Source: Nymphaea colorata
Taxonomy: Eukaryota; Streptophyta; Magnoliopsida; Nymphaeales; Nymphaeaceae
DNA length: 64,000 nt
NCBI RefSeq assembly: GCF_008831285.2
Contig: NC_045138.2
Coordinates: 21,671,934 to 21,735,933, forward strand
Direction of reading: 5' to 3'
The notes below the pieces were generated by a model. It made no database searches, was not told where the DNA came from, and saw nothing but the letters and a program-made list of their open reading frames with translations. Positions 24,405 through 36,289 of the stretch are shown here, one piece after another. The position numbers were made by a program, and so were the translations under genes. Position 1 is the stretch's first letter; every line of letters begins with the position of its first letter.

Positions 24405-24410
24405 TATAAG
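24405..24410 (+). promoter_or_regulatory. Probable TATA box of PsbS
   Basis: GATATAAG lies 85-90 bases before the PsbS start codon, a plausible distance for a TATA box with a leader of about 55 bases. ACGT-core words upstream (GACGTGG near 24304, CACGTCA near 24358) are candidate light-responsive elements by inference only. Confidence 0.45.
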
Positions 24411-24494
24411 AGCACGTCTGGCCTCAAGGAGCAGGAAGCAGAAGAAGCGAGCTAAAGCTGAGAGGCGGAGTCTGACGCTGAACTTAGAGAAGAC

Positions 24495-25855
24495 ATGGCT
24501 GCTCAGTCGATGCTCGTCTCCGGCAGGGCCGCCGGCCAAGTTCTCGACTTGAAAAGGGAGCCATTGGTCCAATTCCGCACCCACCTCCGCCGGGTGGCCC
24601 TCCGTCCTCCTAAGTTCTCGGAGTTGATCAACCTTCCTAGTGGCTTGCTCCCTCCTAGCTCTTCCGCGGCCGCCTCAAGATGCTCCCCTCTCGCCATCTT
24701 CAAATCCAAGGCCAAGGCTGCACCTGTCAAGAAGGTATCGTCTCATTTGCTTCGATTCGTGTCCCTTTTTTTTTTTCTTTTCTTTTCGAACAGAAGCTGA
24801 AGTATAAGAGCAATTGAGACCAATTTAGTGCGTTGGACTCTTGGGCCCTCGGTCTTGTGTTTTTCTTCTTCTTTTTCTATTTTTTTATTTCAAGTTGAAG
24901 ATCTTAAGTTTCCATTCTCCAGAAAAAGTGGAGAAGCTCTTGTTCACACAATTTACTTATAATTCATGTCATGTTTTTTCCACACGAGAAGGTGGAGAAG
25001 GAGAAGACCAAAGTGGAAGATGGTATCTTCGGCACATCCGGGGGAATCGGCTTCACCAAGGAAAACGAGCTCTTCGTTGGTCGTGTTGCTATGATTGGTT
25101 TCGCGGTATGTTTTCTTTTTCTCTGTTCTTGGGACAGAAGTTGGCAGAGAGAGGTACTAATGCACGGAAGGAACGTGAACAGGCTTCTATACTGGGAGAA
25201 GGACTGACAGGCAAAGGAATACTGGCTCAATTCAACTTAGAAACTGGAATTCCAATCTATGAAGCAGAGCCTCTGCTCCTCTTCTTCATCCTTTTCACCC
25301 TCTTGGGAGCAATCGGTGCGCTGGGTGACAGGGGCCGCTTCGTCGACGACCCTCCTACCGGCCTCGAGGGCGCAGTAATCCGACCAGGCAAGGGCATCAG
25401 AGGAGCTCTCGGACTTAATGAGGGAGGTAAATAACATACAATTCTGCTGTTCTTCTTCATAAATTCAAGAACGCTGATTCCTGATAAATGATGGCATGGA
25501 ACCAAGATTCGATGAACTGTTATATGGAATGCCACCATTGTTTTCTTGGAACAGAACCCTGGAGAAATTAGTTCATGCATATTGATATCTCCTATCTGCT
25601 TTTCTTGAAGGTCCTCTGTTTGGATTCACCAAGGCAAACGAGCTCTTTGTTGGGAGAATGGCTCAGCTTGGGATCGCTTTCTCCATCATCGGAGAGATTG
25701 TTACAGGAAAGGGGGCTCTCGCTCAGTTGAACATCGAGACAGGCGTGCCCATTAATGAGCTTGAGCCGCTGGTTATCTTCAACGTGATTTTCTTCTTCAT
25801 TGCAGCATTGAATCCTGGAACCGGCAAATTTCTCACCGACGAGGAAGAAGACTGA
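24495..25855 (+). CDS. PSBS: PsbS, photosystem II 22 kDa protein (NPQ4), complete, four exons
   Basis: PsbS senses low lumen pH in thylakoids and triggers energy-dependent quenching of excess excitation in photosystem II antennae. Exons are 24495-24734, 24992-25105, 25183-25426 and 25611-25855, all with GT-AG introns and matching phases. They give 280 residues, near the family's usual 265-275. Residues 1 to about 70 form a Ser/Ala/Arg-rich chloroplast transit peptide. The mature part shows the internal duplication of the family: GFTKENELFVGR and GFTKANELFVGR each begin a half with two membrane helices. Each half has the lumenal NLETG or NIETG segment. Their glutamates (about 138 and 242) are 104 residues apart, the spacing of Arabidopsis E122 and E226. 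The protein ends FLTDEEED. Exon 2 could start three bases earlier (24989), adding one Lys. No defect is seen. Confidence 0.97.
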
Positions 25856-27168
25856 AAATGTTTTGTCACAGGTGATGGTCGAAAGTGCCTGTTTTAAATG
25901 GTCACACTTGCTTCTTGTGTACAAATTTTGAATTGGGGAAGAGAGTGGGGAAAGTGACTGGATGATAGGTGGAGAGGGAGTTATTCTTGCTGTAAAAACC
26001 ATGGAGGCATCTGATGCCATTGATCTATGAACTCGCAAAAGAAATCTGCTACTTTGTTCAAAATGGTCACATGCAATAGATCAAGAAACCTGTTTGCATC
26101 CCATTGTGCATGTTTATATGTGTGTATATGTTCGTAGAAGAGAGAGAAAGCAAGAGGAAAGTCACATTGTGTTTGTGCGGACAGCAGAACCATTATCTAG
26201 AGTATTAATGCACTAAATTCACTTAAATAGGAGCGGAGCTAGGTTTTTTTCAAGGGGCGAGCCAAACAGTCTAACCTCTGGATGTTCGGGCCAAACTAAA
26301 TATGAATCCAAACAACAATTGGCTGGGTGGAGCCATGGCGCAAGCGGCCGCCCCTCCCTCCGCGACCACGGCAGCACCGTGCAATGTTGTGTGTGAGGGC
26401 CTGGCGCAACTGGGAACAATAACATCCCATGCATTTAGAACCAGTCCTGTGTGCACAGCCATAGTTCCAGGTGAGGGGCGAAATGCCCTCCTATTGACTC
26501 GTGAGTGGGCCAATAAGGGGGCTTTTGCCTTTTTGGCCTCTCAAAGTGGAGTTGACATACCAAAAAAAAATTAAGTCATATTTTTTAAAATGCATATGTA
26601 AGAGGGCAAAATGGTCTTTTTGTTTAAATGGGTCCGGCCTTCATTTGGGTCGTTTTGGGCTTGTTTTACATCCGGATTAAGTTTCCTTGGTTGCCAAAGC
26701 ATCCCAATAGATGTCCATGGCACAGATCAAGGATTAGATACACTTTTGAAGCTCGAAACAAGTTTTAAAAGTTTTTAGTGCAAGGTTGGGGTGAAAACAA
26801 AAGAAAGTTTTCTTTACCCGGGCGATGCTAAATAGGGTTAAAAATTGTTATCTTGATCTCAAGATTCTCGACTTCTGAATTTTGAGTCCAAATTCTCTAT
26901 TTGGATCTAAACTTTAATTTTTGATATAATTTGGATCAGGGAGCGGCTTTATGGATCCTTTTTCCTAATTTGGACTTGATTTCATTTATTGGGTTCGATT
27001 ATGTACTTTGTTTGGTACTTTCGGCTTGAGGAGTGAATTTTGGATCTAGGACTTGGATTTGGAACTAAATTTGGTTCTAAAGTTGGATTTTGGATTTAAA
27101 CCATGCACTTAGATTCGGATATGGGTCTAGAGATATGTTTTGGTTGTAGAGTCGAGATTTGGACTTGG

Positions 27169-27229
27169 ATACAAATCTAAAGGCCTGTTTTGGATGTAAA
27201 GTTGGATACAGATCTAAAGGCCTGTTTTG
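27169..27229. repeat. Short tandem direct repeat, 36-bp period
   Basis: The words GATACAAATCTAAAGGCCTG and GATACAGATCTAAAGGCCTG occur 36 bases apart, each followed by TTTTG. They lie in a longer stretch (26730-27260) rich in GGATCTA and TTTGGAT words. Confidence 0.7.
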
Positions 27230-27394
27230 CTGTGAGCATGGGTCCAGGGTCCAAAGTTAGATCTAGAATATTGTAAAAATGATTGAAATTACTAAGATCA
27301 TATTTGAATATTTGAAATATAATCTTTTTGAAAAAAATTAGGGGTGATGTCAAACCCAACAAAAGGGGGCCTTCAACCACGCTTCAAACAGGAA

Positions 27395-27625
27395 ACGTCA
27401 TTGAAGACTTACTTTTAGTAACGTCTGACTGTGAATGTCACTGAAGACCCACGATATCACTCTGCCCGACATCAGTGGGAACCTTCGCTTATACTTTTCA
27501 TATAGCATCACTGAAAAGTAGGCTTAATTGCATTTAACGTCATTGAAAACCATTCCTTCACAGATGACATCTGCCTACATGTCATTGAAGGCCGGAATGG
27601 GCAATAAACGTCATTGGAAAGGAAC
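27395..27625. repeat. Cluster of CGTCATTGAA-type motifs
   Basis: Six or more variants of CGTCATTGAA, TGTCACTGAA or CATCACTGAA are spaced roughly 30-60 bases apart. Such clusters are typical of the subterminal region of DNA transposons, but no terminal inverted repeat was located. Confidence 0.5.
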
Positions 27626-29338
27626 TTGTACTATATATTACATGCTATGTGGAAAAAAAAAAAACCAAGAATGAATTCTCAACCAGCAAATGAATAAACG
27701 AAAAAAAGAAAACAAAGTATTAATTCTCAACCAACAAATAGAATGATGCTTCATTGAGTGGAGCAAGAACATAAGCTAAATGATTTTATGAGCTCATTAA
27801 CCCTATTATATCTAACTTCTACCCCTTCTCCATATAATAATTTTGTATGCATTGAAGGTTGTCCTTCTTTACATCTAAAGCTTCCAACACAAGATCATCA
27901 AAGTCATCTCCACCAAAAGAATGTCCAGATGGATGAATTTTTATCGAGGACATGAAAAATATTAGTAAATGCGACAAGTTTGAGCAGTCAAAATTTCAAT
28001 TTTAGGGCACATTTGTTACTCATTTGTGTGTCTTTGTCATAGCCTTTTTATTGCTCTTTATGATACTTTACTGTTGCGTACGTTACTGTAAAATTAAAAT
28101 ATTTTTTCCTTCCTTTGAACTTTCAATTAGATTTAACAATTGGAGGGCTTCCTTAGAAGTACATAGCACTCTCAGTAGGACATGCCAAAAAAAATTATGA
28201 CGCAGTTAAGCAAATATTCAAGGATGTACTTAGTAAGCTTAAAATACTTTTCTTGGCTAATATATAAGAAAGTGCTTCACATTGTATAATGTCGTGCATT
28301 TACACGACATTATGTCCTAAAGTGTGGTGACTTCACCAAATGAAACCCAAGGATTAGCAATTGATAACTCAAATCTACATTTCCGACACATTATTTGCAA
28401 TTGGCGGCGGTAAAGTAGACCAGTTACTAGCAGCACCAAAATAAAAGTGGACTTAACTCACATTGAGACAAATTTTAACTCGCCCCAAAGGACATAGCTC
28501 AAACAGGCAGACTTGGAGCATGTTGGAGGTACGTCTCCAGTTCAAAACCTGCAGGGAGCAAAAGTCCTCTCCAGTAAGGGGGGTGGGTCCTATGCACAAG
28601 TAAAAACATACAGAGTTCTTGCCACCTAAGTCACTGAAGTTGTCGATCATGCTTGTATCCAAGTTGCAATCTACAGAATTTCTTAAGCCACTGTCCGACT
28701 GCCATTTTGTGTGTTTTTCATCGCTGTTAGTTGCTCTTGTATTAGATTACACTGAACAAACAATGCTTCTTTTGACAGGGAAACCAACAACTAGTTACAA
28801 TAAGTACTTGTTTCACTTCCAACAGCAAAGTAACATGGCCTGCTTGGGACTGTGATGAACATAATTTTTGTCAACTGTTTGTAGATAATGAACAAAAAAG
28901 TATGGTGCACAATTAAGAGAGAACCAGCTTTTGTATCTGTCATCCAACCTGTTATATTTGTTATTTCTTTCCGCAGAGCGGCTTGTGTTTAGGGTGCCAA
29001 GAGAGAGAGATGTCTACCATATGATTTCTTACTTTATTGTTCCATGAATCTAAAGATTCAAACAGTATCATCCCACATTTGCAATCTTGTACCTCCAACG
29101 CAGATTCCACATGTTGGATTCGTCAAGGAACCAAACAGCATATTCCTCCCAACAAGAAGTGGATTCATGTTCTATATTCTATATATATACACTTACAAAA
29201 AGGGGACATGAAACAACTTATTTAAACACAAACTTTTTACAAGCTTCAGGTAGAATCTAAGGGACCTATACATACAATAAATGGTATGCAGCAGGTTCTA
29301 AGCACAACCAATGCAGAGCACTAAAGAGGAGGCTATGA

Positions 29339-31882
29339 TCAGTTCACTAAAGATGTCGATGATGAAAAATTTTGTTCTGGGTTCATCGCAGAAACAGAGG
29401 AACCAAATGCTTTGAAAGAAGGAAAAGAAGAGAGTGGTTGTGCTGAAGCTGCCATGGTCGAAAGCGCACTCACAACACTTGCACTGTTACTCCTGTAGCT
29501 GGGAGCCGCATCTATGGGACTTGGAGTAGGGGGATTCTCCATAACAAGTATCCCTTCCAGCATCTGCACTACCTTCCCCATATGCGGCCGTTGAGACGGC
29601 TGCTCCTGTATGCACCAGAAGCTCACCTGTACCGCCCTCAGCACCTGCTCCATATCTGCCTGCTTCAAGATTCTATTGTCTACGATCCTTTCAATGTTTC
29701 CTCTCTCAAACTCCTCAAAGGCCCAAGAAGAGAATTTCTTCATACCAGTCTCCTCACTCACATCAAAGTTTCTGTGCCCGCTGATCATCTCCAACAACAC
29801 CATCCCGAAGCTATAAACATCAGATTTGGACGTGATGGGAAGATTGGCACGCCATTCTGGAGCCAAGTACCCCCTTGTTCCCCTGACGCTGGTTAAAGTT
29901 CGATACTGATTGTCCTTGTGATTGATAAGCTTAGCCAGGCCGAAATCGGAGACCTTGGCATTGTAGTTATCGTCCAAAAGAATGTTTTCCGGCTTGATGT
30001 CGCAGTGAACGATGCAATCTCTGCACTCCTCGTGCAAGTACGTGATCCCCCTTGCAGTGCCTAATGCTATTTTGAACCGAGCATCCCAATCCAGCCTCGC
30101 AGCGTTCTCTGAGAAGATGAAGCTATCGAGGGAGCCGTTGCGCATGAACTCGTAGACCAGGAGCCTGTGCCGACCCTCCGAGCAGAATCCGATCAACCTG
30201 ACCAGATTCAGGTGGTGGGTGCTGCTAATGGCTGCCACCTCCATCCGGAACTGCTTCTCTCCTTGTTCTATCCCTTCCAATCGCTTAATGGCGACGATGG
30301 TCCTGTTGACGAGCGTCCCTCTGTACACCTGCCCGAACCCCCCTGCGCCGAGCGTCTCCTTGAACCCCTTGGTTGCTTGGTGGAGCTCCTTGTAGGAGAA
30401 CTGAACCGGCGCGCCGGAGGCGTACTCCAGGAGCGCGTACTGCGAAGACAGCCCACCGAATTTGTTGCCCCTCCGGCACAGCCACCACCACAACACCGTT
30501 TCCAGACAGATCAAAGACGAGAGTGTAGCCACGATGACGACGACGATGAGACCGACGCGCAGCGCCGGATGAGGAAAACCCCTCTTGCCAGGGCCACCGG
30601 CGGAGGCCATGTCCGGGTTGAGGACGCCCAACCCACAGACCTTAACGAAGGAGGTACTCGGGACAACCGAAGACTGGTAAGCACTGATGAAGTTTTTTAT
30701 CTTGAAGAAGCACCGCCCCGACCCGTTATCGAGGGAGGTGGAGCCGGAGCATGCGCCGCCGGTCCTCAGGCAGTTTTCCTTGCAGGGAGAGAAGGGGATG
30801 AAGAAATACTGGTTGATGTCATCAGTGTCCGGGGGGTAAGTAAGGAAGATCGTGTTCTTCAGTTCAAGCATGGTGACATTGTCGGGGCAATCCCCAAGCA
30901 GCTGCTTCCTCTTGCAGCCCTGCCGCGGGTCGCCGGAATCGACGGGAACGAAGTCCTGGGAGAGGCAGGTGCACACCGGCTTTGTGTCGTTGTAGACGCA
31001 CATACCATTGTTGCCGCACCACCCGTAGACCAGGCACTGGTCCTCCACGGCTGACCACTGCGGGCTCAGGCTTTTGCCGTCAAGGCTGTATGCCCTGAGG
31101 TTGCCGTCGGAATCCAATCTCAGGAACCTGAATGTCACGGACCCCGACGAATAGTCGCTGCTGTAAATCCATTTAAACGGAGCCAAGAAGGAAGGATTGA
31201 CCAGAGACACGACTCCGTCTATGTCCAACACCAGGGCAGGTAAGGTGAGCTTTCCGGCGATGCTAGAGTTGGAGATGGACCAGTACACGATGGTGTTGTA
31301 ACTGCCCTTCCAGTTGAGGCGCAGCTCGACGTTTGACTTGACGAACTCGAAGGAGTAGGGGCCCGACCGGAGGGTCTGCCCCGCGAGGAACTTTTGTTGC
31401 TGGACCAGGACGTCGGCGGGATGGCTGAAGGTGTCCCACACCGTGGAGGTGTCGTTCTTCAGAAAAAAGTTGCCGGAGTCGTCGACAGCAGCGACCGACA
31501 CGCCCTTGTTCCCCGTACGGGACTGCCACACAACTGTGCCGGAGCCGTTGAGGAGCCGGAGATTGCCGTCGGAGGAGAAATTAAGGGAGGCACCGCCATC
31601 GACCACTGCGGGGGACGCGTCCCCGGCTGTCCAGACGAGTGTGGCAGAGGCAGAATGAGTTACCCCAGCGACAAACAGAGAGGGGTTCTGCTGGGATTTG
31701 GTGAAGCCGAAGGAGAAGGTCTTGCTGGGGGACATCCACTGAGTAGTGTCCGACGGGCGGAGAATCGTGCCGAGGGGGACGTCCGCACCGCTAACCAGCG
31801 CCGGAGCCGTGAAGAGAAGCCCATCCGGTGCTCCCGCCATCACCACCATCACCAAAAAACAAAAACGAGTTGTTGCGGCCAT
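29339..31882 (-). CDS. G-type lectin S-receptor-like serine/threonine protein kinase, intronless
   Basis: A plasma-membrane receptor kinase of about 847 residues, similar in layout to Arabidopsis At1g34300. From the chosen start the order is: signal peptide (about 1-32), bulb-type mannose-binding lectin region (about 35-150), Cys-rich EGF-like segment (CLVYGWCGNNGMC, near 277), membrane helix (near 440-465) and cytoplasmic kinase (about 500-780). Kinase motifs are intact: GAGGFGQVYRG, VAIK, HCDIKPEN, DFGLAK and APEW. Cys replaces Arg before the catalytic Asp, making it a non-RD kinase, a class often linked to immune receptors. The frame is open to an ATG at 32110. I prefer the ATG at 31880-31882 because a signal peptide follows directly, whereas the extra 76 residues include a CCCCYC run and no targeting signal. 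The tail is Ser-rich. The ligand is unknown. Confidence 0.93.
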   Translation of the reverse strand: MAATTRFCFLVMVVMAGAPDGLLFTAPALVSGADVPLGTILRPSDTTQWMSPSKTFSFGFTKSQQNPSLFVAGVTHSASATLVWTAGDASPAVVDGGASLNFSSDGNLRLLNGSGTVVWQSRTGNKGVSVAAVDDSGNFFLKNDTSTVWDTFSHPADVLVQQQKFLAGQTLRSGPYSFEFVKSNVELRLNWKGSYNTIVYWSISNSSIAGKLTLPALVLDIDGVVSLVNPSFLAPFKWIYSSDYSSGSVTFRFLRLDSDGNLRAYSLDGKSLSPQWSAVEDQCLVYGWCGNNGMCVYNDTKPVCTCLSQDFVPVDSGDPRQGCKRKQLLGDCPDNVTMLELKNTIFLTYPPDTDDINQYFFIPFSPCKENCLRTGGACSGSTSLDNGSGRCFFKIKNFISAYQSSVVPSTSFVKVCGLGVLNPDMASAGGPGKRGFPHPALRVGLIVVVIVATLSSLICLETVLWWWLCRRGNKFGGLSSQYALLEYASGAPVQFSYKELHQATKGFKETLGAGGFGQVYRGTLVNRTIVAIKRLEGIEQGEKQFRMEVAAISSTHHLNLVRLIGFCSEGRHRLLVYEFMRNGSLDSFIFSENAARLDWDARFKIALGTARGITYLHEECRDCIVHCDIKPENILLDDNYNAKVSDFGLAKLINHKDNQYRTLTSVRGTRGYLAPEWRANLPITSKSDVYSFGMVLLEMISGHRNFDVSEETGMKKFSSWAFEEFERGNIERIVDNRILKQADMEQVLRAVQVSFWCIQEQPSQRPHMGKVVQMLEGILVMENPPTPSPIDAAPSYRSNSASVVSALSTMAASAQPLSSFPSFKAFGSSVSAMNPEQNFSSSTSLVN

Positions 31883-33999
31883 TAACAACCACAGAAGACA
31901 GCGGCGGCCGCAGCTGCAGGGGAGCGAGGGGAAGATGGTGGTGGAGGAACAGTAACAGCAACAGCAACCGTTATAGCTATAGCTCTTCGCCAAGTCTGAA
32001 GGCGTCAACCGAAGGATCGACGTGCTGGAGGTGAGCGGGTTTGCCGCCTTGCCGGCCGCGCAGGGAAAGACGAAAATCACTTCCCCATTACTCACGCGAC
32101 TTGGACTCAAATCTTACCCCCTTTCACTCCTTTTCTCGCTTCCCTTTCCAATTTAATTTCCGTCTCGCGGCACCGTATCGTATATCTGCCGTGCAAATAC
32201 ATCTTCACGCTGCCGGAATTTTTGGTTGTATTTCCCTCGGAAAAACAACTATTCGTCTGAGATGGGAAACTCTTCTCTCTAAGCCCGGCAAATACGCTTT
32301 CCTGGTAAATACGCCTTCGCATTATACTCAAATAAACCCGTGACGCGCTTGTGGGAAGAAGAGAGAACCACACACTGAGATCCAATCAGAGTTCACCGTG
32401 TGAGAAAAGAATACAGAAGTGCTCCTTGTTTTTAAGTTGTTTTACTCAAATTCAATTATATTTGTCTGGACTGCTTCGTCTGTTTGAATGACATTCGTCG
32501 TTGAATAGCAGAAATCTGACATGACTTGAATGGTTAAATTGGTGACGTAGAATATTAGCTTTTGAGTTGAATTATTGTTTGGATTTTCATCAAATCAGAG
32601 TCACGTAAATCAAAATTTATACAATGAAATTGAGCTAAAAAATCAACTCCATGATTTGAAAAAGAGGAGAACAAACGGTGAACACAAATAAAAATTGTGA
32701 CGTCTATCGTTTAAGAGAAGTAAGAACTCCATGATCGATCCATTTAACCATTTTTTATTATAAAAATAAAACTGAATTAAAAATCATTCCGATGAAGTAC
32801 ACGCAAATTCATAAGAGTTCATAAATAAAAAGCAAATTATGGGGATAGTCATAGAATTGGAGTTGTCATCCTGTGAAGAGCGATGGTGCCCCTTGGTCTA
32901 TGGCAGGGTCACTATCAACCCTTGTTAGACAGCGAAGGTGGTCGGAGACTCGCGCTATTAAGAAAGGGTCGACGGCGATTTGGCGAACCTCCACCGGTAA
33001 TATGGGTTCAACGACGCTACGCTGGTAGCCAAGAGTGGATGGCGGACCGTCACGAGGTCTCGCTGATAGTGAGGGTCGACAGTGGCTTGCCGTCCAGTCA
33101 GGGTTGGCCTGGCCTGGCTTGGCAAAGAGAGGCCACGGTGACATGTATCTTTATTTTCTTGACAATTTTTTAATTAAAAAAATTGTTTGGAAAGGGTGAT
33201 TTGATATTTTTGACATATTATCATAACATTTTTCTTAAAGCAATATGAAAATTTCATGCAAGTGTCAAGGGCATTATTTGAGGAGTTTGAAAAATTAGTT
33301 ATTTATTTATAGGTGTGAGGGATTTCACAACTGTCACTCGATCCTTTATTCTTACAGAACACAAGGCCTCACTGGTCACTTCTACCTTGAAATTGTAATT
33401 TTTTTTTCTGGTTCAAATTTATTGTAGAAAGTTATTTAGCTCAAATCAATTAACACTTCCCTTGAGCTTGAGTTAATGAATGGTTTCCAAATAAGTTTAT
33501 GTTTGATTGTTTTCAAAAGCTCCAATGCTTATCTCAAGAAAAGCTCTGAAACTCGTGAAGCGTTAGGCACTGATGTTGTCTTTGTGCGAGATTTTGGTTG
33601 GAGAAAATGACATTTATTGATAGACTTTCACAAAAAACAAAGTAATGTGAAAAAAAAGAAAAAAAGGAAGGCGGTGCCAAATTGCCAATACAATTTTTTC
33701 TCAAGATTGGCGTCTACTTTTAAGTGCATCCGGTGTAAAATTTTGAAAAATAACGTTTTGCCATTTATATTTTTTAAAATTCTAATTTGGCCCATGTAAA
33801 AAATTTTAAAATGAAGTTGTCTGCTCAAAAAAATTTAGAATTTTTATTTAATCAAACAATTATCATGGTAGGCACCTCCAATATCAGAATTCTAGCTCCC
33901 CTTCTGGCTAATGTGGCTATGATCTGGTATAATTATCAAAGGCAGTCGGTTTTAGTGCCATGAATTACATAAAGCTCTAGAAAGGAATGTGTTTTCACT
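31883..33999. other. Upstream region of the kinase and intergenic sequence
   Basis: 31883-32350 should contain the kinase leader and promoter; no convincing TATA box was seen. A GC-rich island at 32870-33150 has open frames on both strands but no recognisable family. 33660-33895 loosely resembles the hAT-type MITE family. Confidence 0.4.
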
Positions 34000-34413
34000 G
34001 GGAGTGTGTTCGATGGCTTTGAATTTTGATTCTAGAATTAAAATTGTGGGAACAAAATTTTATTTTGAATTGGAATTGAAATGAAAATTTCAATTCTAGT
34101 TTCCCTTTGTGTTTGATTGTACCGAATTTTTATTTCAGAACTGAAAATAAAATGTTTGACAAAACATGAATTAAAATTTTGAAATTGATAAATTAAAACC
34201 ATCATGGCATGTGTCTCGAAGAGATAAAAAAAATTCTAAAATTCTGGAATCATAATTCCACCCCTCATAGAATCACAACTTTAGAATTTTAATTTAAAAA
34301 ATGTGCCTATAATTCCAAAATATAATTCTTTGTTCGACAATGCAATTCCCAATTCATCAAAAATAAGAATTTTAATTCTAGAATTCCATAATTTCGGCCC
34401 CATCAAACACCCC
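34000..34413. mobile_element. Harbinger-like MITE, larger copy
   Basis: Inverted ends GGGAGTGTGTTCGATGG and CCATCAAACACCCC-like bracket an interior full of AATTCTAGAATT and AATTCC words. It resembles the element at 23556. The target duplication is not clean (ACT and TTA). Confidence 0.45.
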
Positions 34414-35499
34414 TTAAAATTTATGTGAGGAACTAGAGGACATAACTTTATGCAATAAAGAGACTGTGAAGTCTTAATATATCTTGTTACATTTAATCAG
34501 CCAAAACTCTTCAAGAAATTTAAATGAGTTGGCACAAGTATATAAATACTAGTAGTTAAGGAAGGTCACTCGTATAAAAATATATGCTTATGTATGAAAT
34601 TTTGCAATGTTGATAATGACCCCATTTATAGTTTGTATAAGGGATAACACAGTTATTATACTAGAAATAGACTAACATAATGGCTTAGAGATAAGTAGCC
34701 TTCACTTCTCTCTTTGGATGAACAGGAGGGAGATCCAACCATCGTTTTAGAACATTATTTTCGATGAAAAAAACAAGGAAAACTTGAAGATAGATTGCGA
34801 GAGACAGAAAGAAAAGCGTGGCTTTTAGCAAAATGAGCTTGTCAAAAATCCCAATTGGCAGTAGAAGAGCCGAGTTTGAAATGGTACTTGAGTCTAAATT
34901 GTGTAAACTGTATAGTAGAACTTATTGTGTTCATAACTTTAACTATGATGATTTTAGCATTCATTTGAGAGTTGGAAACAAGGTCTTCCACAACGAAAGT
35001 TTTCTAGGCCAAAAAATCATATTTGTTCCAAAAAAGTGTTGAACAACATCAAATTTTGCAAGACTTGAGTTAAACTTAGTTGTATTTAGTATTGAGTAAA
35101 TGTCAGTTCATGAAACATTCTCTTTTTCTAAAAAGTAACAACCCCTAAGGCATAATTGTTCATGACAGAGGTCATGACTAAACAAGCTTAATACCAGGAA
35201 ATAGATACTTGAAAATGTTATGGAGAGTGAGAATGTTTGACTTCTTCTGGAGTCAAACTTTGGCATTGTCAAGGTAAGCTAAGCTAGCTTTGAGATTTCA
35301 ATTTTATGAAGAGATATTGTTTCAACTTTTGTGAGGTTAACTATTTCAAGACTAAGAAATACGAGACTATCTTAAAATATTGGTAGTGACAAGTAAAATG
35401 CAAAAACACCAAAACAAAATTACTTTTTGCATGATATTGTAATCCTTCAAAGAATATTTACTTATTTTTTGCATGATATTGCCCTAAAGAGAGATGAAC
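34414..35499. other. Intergenic, nothing recognised
   Basis: AT-rich sequence with no gene family recognised. Confidence 0.4.
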
Positions 35500-35693
35500 A
35501 AATCTTTATAATTCTATAGTCATAATTCCACCCCCTTAGGTAGAATCACAATTCCGAAACTTTGATTAAAAAATGGGTCTACGATTCCATAATCAAAATT
35601 TTTCATTTGATAACACAATTCTCATTTCATCAAAAATGAAGATTTTAACTCTAAAATTTCACAATTCCGGTCTAATCAAACACCCCTCTAGAA
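35500..35693. mobile_element. Right part of a Harbinger-like MITE
   Basis: The end CCGGTCTAATCAAACACCCC and the AT-rich interior match the right half of the copy ending at 34413. The left end is not visible. Confidence 0.35.
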
Positions 35694-36289
35694 GAAAATA
35701 TATGTTTGGGAATAGTTTGTAGACAAGCAAGATTGATGCCAAGCAGTCGTGGGGGCAGCAAGAAGTTAGTCTCCTTGTTAATTGGGAAGTGGAAAATGAC
35801 AGAAAAGTCCGTCTCTTTTCTCAGAATTGGAAATGGGGAATCCTTTCCTACCTAATTACCGTGGAAGATGAATATGTAGTAGATTGTTGTCCAGCCTCCT
35901 TGGCTTCAGCATAATAAGGTGACTTTGCTAAATGATGAAGAGGATAGAATGACGTGGGGTAACAAAGAGGTGGGGAATGTCAAAAGAATGGAGATATATC
36001 ACAACAGTAGAGTACCATGAGTTATCAGAGATCAAAACAAATTTATTTGGAAAAACATTGCAATTCCGAGGGCATAATGGTGTCTTTATATTGCCTTAGA
36101 GGATAGGCTAGTCACCTTAAATAGACTAAAAAGACTTGCGATTGCTATTGTGAAAAGATGTGAGGTATGTAAGGGGGAAGAGGGGTCTATTGAGCATCTC
36201 TTTTTGAGATGTAAAGTTGCAAGGAAGGTCTAGAACTTTTGAGGAGGAAATATGAATGCAACATCAATACTCTGCATTTGTCATTAGGA

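Larger units (their letters stand above)
25856..29338. other. Intergenic between PsbS and the receptor kinase
   Basis: The first 200-300 bases should be PsbS 3' untranslated region. At 26226-26300 lies a MITE-like end (GGAGCGGAGCTAGG, then GGGCGAGCCAAAC) related to one at 58376. Repeats at 27169 and 27400 are listed separately. No further gene is recognised. 29240-29338 is probably the kinase 3' untranslated region. Confidence 0.45.

Noticed and set aside
24016..24552. A 178-codon ORF upstream of and overlapping the PsbS start
   Set aside because: It runs through the PsbS promoter and leader in another frame and contains no recognisable domain; the PsbS reading is certain.
24841..25434. A 197-codon ORF across PsbS introns and exon 3
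   Set aside because: Its C-terminal half is PsbS exon 3 read in frame; the first part is intron sequence.
26302..26574. 90-codon plus-strand ORF downstream of PsbS
   Set aside because: It overlaps a MITE-like sequence and has no recognisable family.
30167..31054. A 295-codon plus-strand ORF opposite the receptor kinase
   Set aside because: It lies entirely antisense to the kinase, has no family signature and reflects the GC-rich third codon positions of the real gene.
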